From Gloeocapsa sp. DLM2.Bin57 (GTDB taxonomy: Bacteria; Cyanobacteriota; Cyanobacteriia; Cyanobacteriales; Gloeocapsaceae), in assembly GCA_007693955.1 (NCBI GenBank), contig RECR01000125.1:1-37770 (forward strand): a stretch of 37,770 bases of DNA, given 5' to 3'. Below, one piece after another: positions 35,000-37,770 of this stretch. A program made the translations under genes and the position numbers. Below the pieces are notes generated by a model. The model was not told where the DNA came from. It saw only the letters and a program-made list of their open reading frames with translations, and did not search any database. Numbering within the stretch: the first letter of the stretch is position 1; each line of letters starts with the position of its first letter.

Positions 35000-37684
35000 A
35001 TGGATTTAATTTTATGCCATCAAACCGCCGATTTTGACGCTCTTGGTGCAGCAGTAGGGCTAAGTTTACTCTATCAAGGTGCAAGAATAGTCTTAACTGG
35101 TGGTTCTCATCCTGGGGTGAGTAACTTTTTAGCCTTGTATCGGGATGAATTTCCCTTAATCGAGCGTCGTAGCGTTAATCCAAAATTAATCCGCTCTTTA
35201 ATTATAGTAGATACCCAACAAAGCGATCGCCTCGGTAAGGCTCAAGAATGGTTAACCCAAGCACAAATTGCGCAAATAATTATCTATGACCATCATTATA
35301 GTGAGGAAAAGACCGATATTCCCGCCACAACTATCTATCTAGATCAAGTAGGAGCAGCTACTACTTTAGTAGTAGAAGAGTTACAAAAAGCGGGAATTAC
35401 TCCTAATCAATTTGTAGCCACAGTAATGGCACTGGGAATACACGTAGATACAGGCTCTTTGACTTTTGCACAAACTACAGCTAGAGATGCTCAAGCTTTA
35501 GCTTGGTTAATGACAATGGGTGCTAATGTTAAAATCGTCTCAGAATACGTAGATCCGAGTTTATCACCGCAATTGCAACAACTCTTAAGTGAGGCGATCG
35601 CCAAAATTAAAACCACAGAGAGACAAGGATATCAGCTAGGTTGGGTGTTATTAAAAACCAGTAATTTTGTCCCAGGATTATCCAGCTTAACCGAAAGATT
35701 ATTAGAAATAGTCGAAATAGATGCTCTGTTTCTTGCTCATTATTACCCAAAAAGTCAAGAACCCTATTTAACCATCATCGGGAGATCCCGTGTACCCCAA
35801 ACCAATCTAGCTCAATTATTCACAGATTATGGTGGAGGTGGACATAGTAACGCAGCGTCAGTAAGTATGCGTTGTCCTGAACCAGAAACTATCTTAAATA
35901 AGATTATAGAGGAATTTAAAGCACAAATCCCCGAACCAGTCACCGCTAGAGAAATCATGTCTTCTCCAGTACGCACTATTCTACCAGAAACCACTATTGA
36001 ACAAGCAGAGAGGATCTTATTTCGTTATGGACATTCGGGGTTATTCGTAGTAGATAGCGAGAGGGAATTAGTCGGGATTATCTCTCGTCGAGATTTAGAT
36101 TTAGCTTTACATCACGGGTTTAGTCACGCACCTGTAAAAGGTTATATGACGCGCAATCTCAAAACTATCACCCCAACAACTTCCCTACAGGAAATAGAAG
36201 AGTTAATGGTTACCTATGACGTCGGGCGTCTTCCTGTTTTAGATCAGGGTAATTTAATCGGGATAGTCACTCGTACAGATGTACTTAGACAGTTACACCA
36301 AAATAACGGTGAGAAAAAAGACGCAGAAAAAACGGCTCTGATTTCTTGTTTGTTACCTTCCTTACAACAACTTTTACCCTCTTCTTTTTGGCAATTATTA
36401 CAGGCGATCGCTACTGCAGCTAGTGAGCGCGGTTGGCATTTATACTTAGTAGGTGGAGGAGTACGAGATTTACTGTTAGCTAAACAAGGAGACAGTCTCT
36501 TACTCCAAGACATAGACTTAGTAGTAGATGGTTTCCATCAAAGCGCTGATACAGGAGCAGGAGTAGAATTAGCTAACCACATTAAGATCATCTATCCTCA
36601 AGCTAGTCTGTCTATACACGGAGAGTTTCAAACCGCGGCTTTAATGTGGCATAATGATCCAGAATTTGGTTCTCTGTGTATGGATATAGCTACCGCTAGA
36701 ACAGAATTTTACCCCTATCCCGCGGCTAATCCTGAAGTAGAAGCTAGTTCGATTCGTCAGGATCTCTATAGAAGAGATTTTACCGTCAATGCTTTAGCTA
36801 TACGTCTGACTAATCCTAAGTTGGGAGAGTTATTAGATTTTTTTGGGGGTTATCTAGATTTACAATCCCGTTTAATTAGAGTACTCCACGCTAATAGTTT
36901 TATTGAAGATCCTACCCGTATTTATCGTGCGGTGCGTTTTGCGGTTAAATTGAATTTTACTATTGAAGAAGAAACCGAAGGTTATATTAGATACGCCATC
37001 GCTAGTGGTGTCTATGCAAGATTACGCCGAGAAAATAAATTAGCTCCCGCTTTGACAACTAGACTGAAAGCTGAACTAAAATATATACTCTCCGCTGGTT
37101 ATTGGCAAGCTGCTGTTAAATTACTCGCTGATTTAGAAGCTTTACGCTGTTTACACCCTGATTTAATCTTAACCAAGGTTTTGTGGTGGCAATTACGTTA
37201 CGGCGATCGCTGGTTACGCCTACTTAATCGAGAAGAAACCAATAATCACTGGTTGATACGTTTAGAGATAATTATCGCTAGTTTACCTACTCCTGCTGGA
37301 GTTTCTTTAGCTGAAAGTTTACAACTTCCCAAGGATAGTATCGATCGCCTCAGAAATTTACCCCAATTAAAGCAACATCTTACTACCCGTCTTGGGGTTA
37401 CTCAACTCAAAAGTGAGATTTATTATCTGTTGCAACCATTAGATTGGGTTAGTTTACTCTTGGTGGGGATTGATAGTGATTACCCCAATCGACGTAAAAT
37501 TTGGCAATATCTGACTCATCTAGCTTACGTTAAAGCACCCCTTAATGGAGATGATTTAAAAACCCTTGGTTACAAACCAGGACCACAATACAAGCAAATT
37601 CTGACACGATTACTCCAAGCTACCCTTGACGGTGAAATTTCTAGTCGAGAGGAAGGGCTAACTTTATTATCCCAAATGGAATAA
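35000..37684 (+). CDS. DHH-CBS-tRNA nucleotidyltransferase/poly(A) polymerase fusion
   Basis: An 894-aa multidomain protein. Residues 1-310 are a DHH phosphoesterase: HQTADFDA (7-14), IIVDTQQ with Asp71, DHH (97-99) and the DHHA1 motif GGGGHSNAA near 279. Two CBS domains follow (about 315-375 and 378-435; [22 protein letters not shown]), probable adenylate sensors. Then comes a class II nucleotidyltransferase head: [12 protein letters not shown] (near 480), catalytic [10 protein letters not shown] (near 502) and [13 protein letters not shown], with a helical C-terminal body. It may add CCA, CC or A to tRNA 3' ends, or poly(A), while the DHH part degrades small nucleotides or RNA. It ends in the helical region without obvious truncation. 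Confidence 0.9.
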   Translation: MDLILCHQTADFDALGAAVGLSLLYQGARIVLTGGSHPGVSNFLALYRDEFPLIERRSVNPKLIRSLIIVDTQQSDRLGKAQEWLTQAQIAQIIIYDHHYSEEKTDIPATTIYLDQVGAATTLVVEELQKAGITPNQFVATVMALGIHVDTGSLTFAQTTARDAQALAWLMTMGANVKIVSEYVDPSLSPQLQQLLSEAIAKIKTTERQGYQLGWVLLKTSNFVPGLSSLTERLLEIVEIDALFLAHYYPKSQEPYLTIIGRSRVPQTNLAQLFTDYGGGGHSNAASVSMRCPEPETILNKIIEEFKAQIPEPVTAREIMSSPVRTILPETTIEQAERILFRYGHSGLFVVDSERELVGIISRRDLDLALHHGFSHAPVKGYMTRNLKTITPTTSLQEIEELMVTYDVGRLPVLDQGNLIGIVTRTDVLRQLHQNNGEKKDAEKTALISCLLPSLQQLLPSSFWQLLQAIATAASERGWHLYLVGGGVRDLLLAKQGDSLLLQDIDLVVDGFHQSADTGAGVELANHIKIIYPQASLSIHGEFQTAALMWHNDPEFGSLCMDIATARTEFYPYPAANPEVEASSIRQDLYRRDFTVNALAIRLTNPKLGELLDFFGGYLDLQSRLIRVLHANSFIEDPTRIYRAVRFAVKLNFTIEEETEGYIRYAIASGVYARLRRENKLAPALTTRLKAELKYILSAGYWQAAVKLLADLEALRCLHPDLILTKVLWWQLRYGDRWLRLLNREETNNHWLIRLEIIIASLPTPAGVSLAESLQLPKDSIDRLRNLPQLKQHLTTRLGVTQLKSEIYYLLQPLDWVSLLLVGIDSDYPNRRKIWQYLTHLAYVKAPLNGDDLKTLGYKPGPQYKQILTRLLQATLDGEISSREEGLTLLSQME

Positions 37685-37770
37685 CAGAAGGGAGTAGGGA
37701 GAGGGGGGAGATGGGGAGCTCACAAGTGTAGGTTTTTTACAGAAAAGTTATCATGAGGTAAGACAAGGGA
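37685..37770. other. Terminal non-coding stretch
   Basis: A purine-rich GGGAGTAGGGAG tract (37690-37715), related in reverse complement to the CTCCCTA heptamers near recN, then AT-rich sequence to the window edge. No gene is seen. Confidence 0.5.

Overview
The window is chromosomal DNA from a cyanobacterium. It encodes both photosystem I core proteins (psaA, psaB), the photosystem II subunit psbZ, the principal sigma factor SigA, several protein families largely confined to cyanobacteria (DUF4079, DUF1830, a ThiO-ThiG fusion, a DHH-CBS-tRNA nucleotidyltransferase fusion), and many copies of the HIP1 octamer GCGATCGC. The DNA is AT-rich. The species cannot be fixed from the sequence alone.

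Layout. 1-1.3 kb: a lipoprotein with a Glu/Pro/Thr-rich repeat tail, on the minus strand. 1.7-6.3 kb: psaA-psaB with a long leader, an intergenic hairpin and a strong terminator. 6.4-6.7 kb: non-coding DNA with an 86-bp fold-back repeat that cuts into a small ORF. 6.7-14.75 kb: a minus-strand block that looks like a zinc-limitation (Zur) regulon: folE, a COG0523 metallochaperone GTPase, hemB, an exported HAF-repeat/PEP-CTERM protein, a second-type thrS, a divergent COG0523-like P-loop protein and two metallophosphoesterases. Three Fur/Zur-type palindromes lie before folE, before the HAF gene and between thrS and the COG0523-like gene. 14.8-20.8 kb: holA, a 2H phosphoesterase, cobH and cbiET (cobalamin), then thiO-thiG (thiamine) and DUF4079. 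20.8-26 kb: a broken DUF29 gene, DUF1830, a radical SAM protein, a DICT/HD protein, a pentapeptide-repeat protein and a membrane protein. 26-32.2 kb: sigA, a 42-aa membrane peptide, recN, a UbiB-family kinase and a Zn/Mn-type ABC permease. 32.25-34 kb: a very small integrative element. 34-37.7 kb: tRNA-Gly, ribH, psbZ and the tRNA nucleotidyltransferase fusion.

Two parts deserve most attention. The first is the zinc-economy block. Its HemB has lost the zinc cysteines, its FolE and ThrRS keep their zinc ligands, and its exported protein has no Cys or His after the predicted signal peptide. One of its two phosphoesterases has lost most metal ligands. The second is a 1,676-bp element in the tRNA-Gly(GCC) gene. 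It is bounded by identical 54-bp direct repeats and carries one recognisable gene, a tyrosine recombinase, with matching sets of short repeats on both sides. It looks like a minimal or cargo-stripped tRNA-targeting mobile element.
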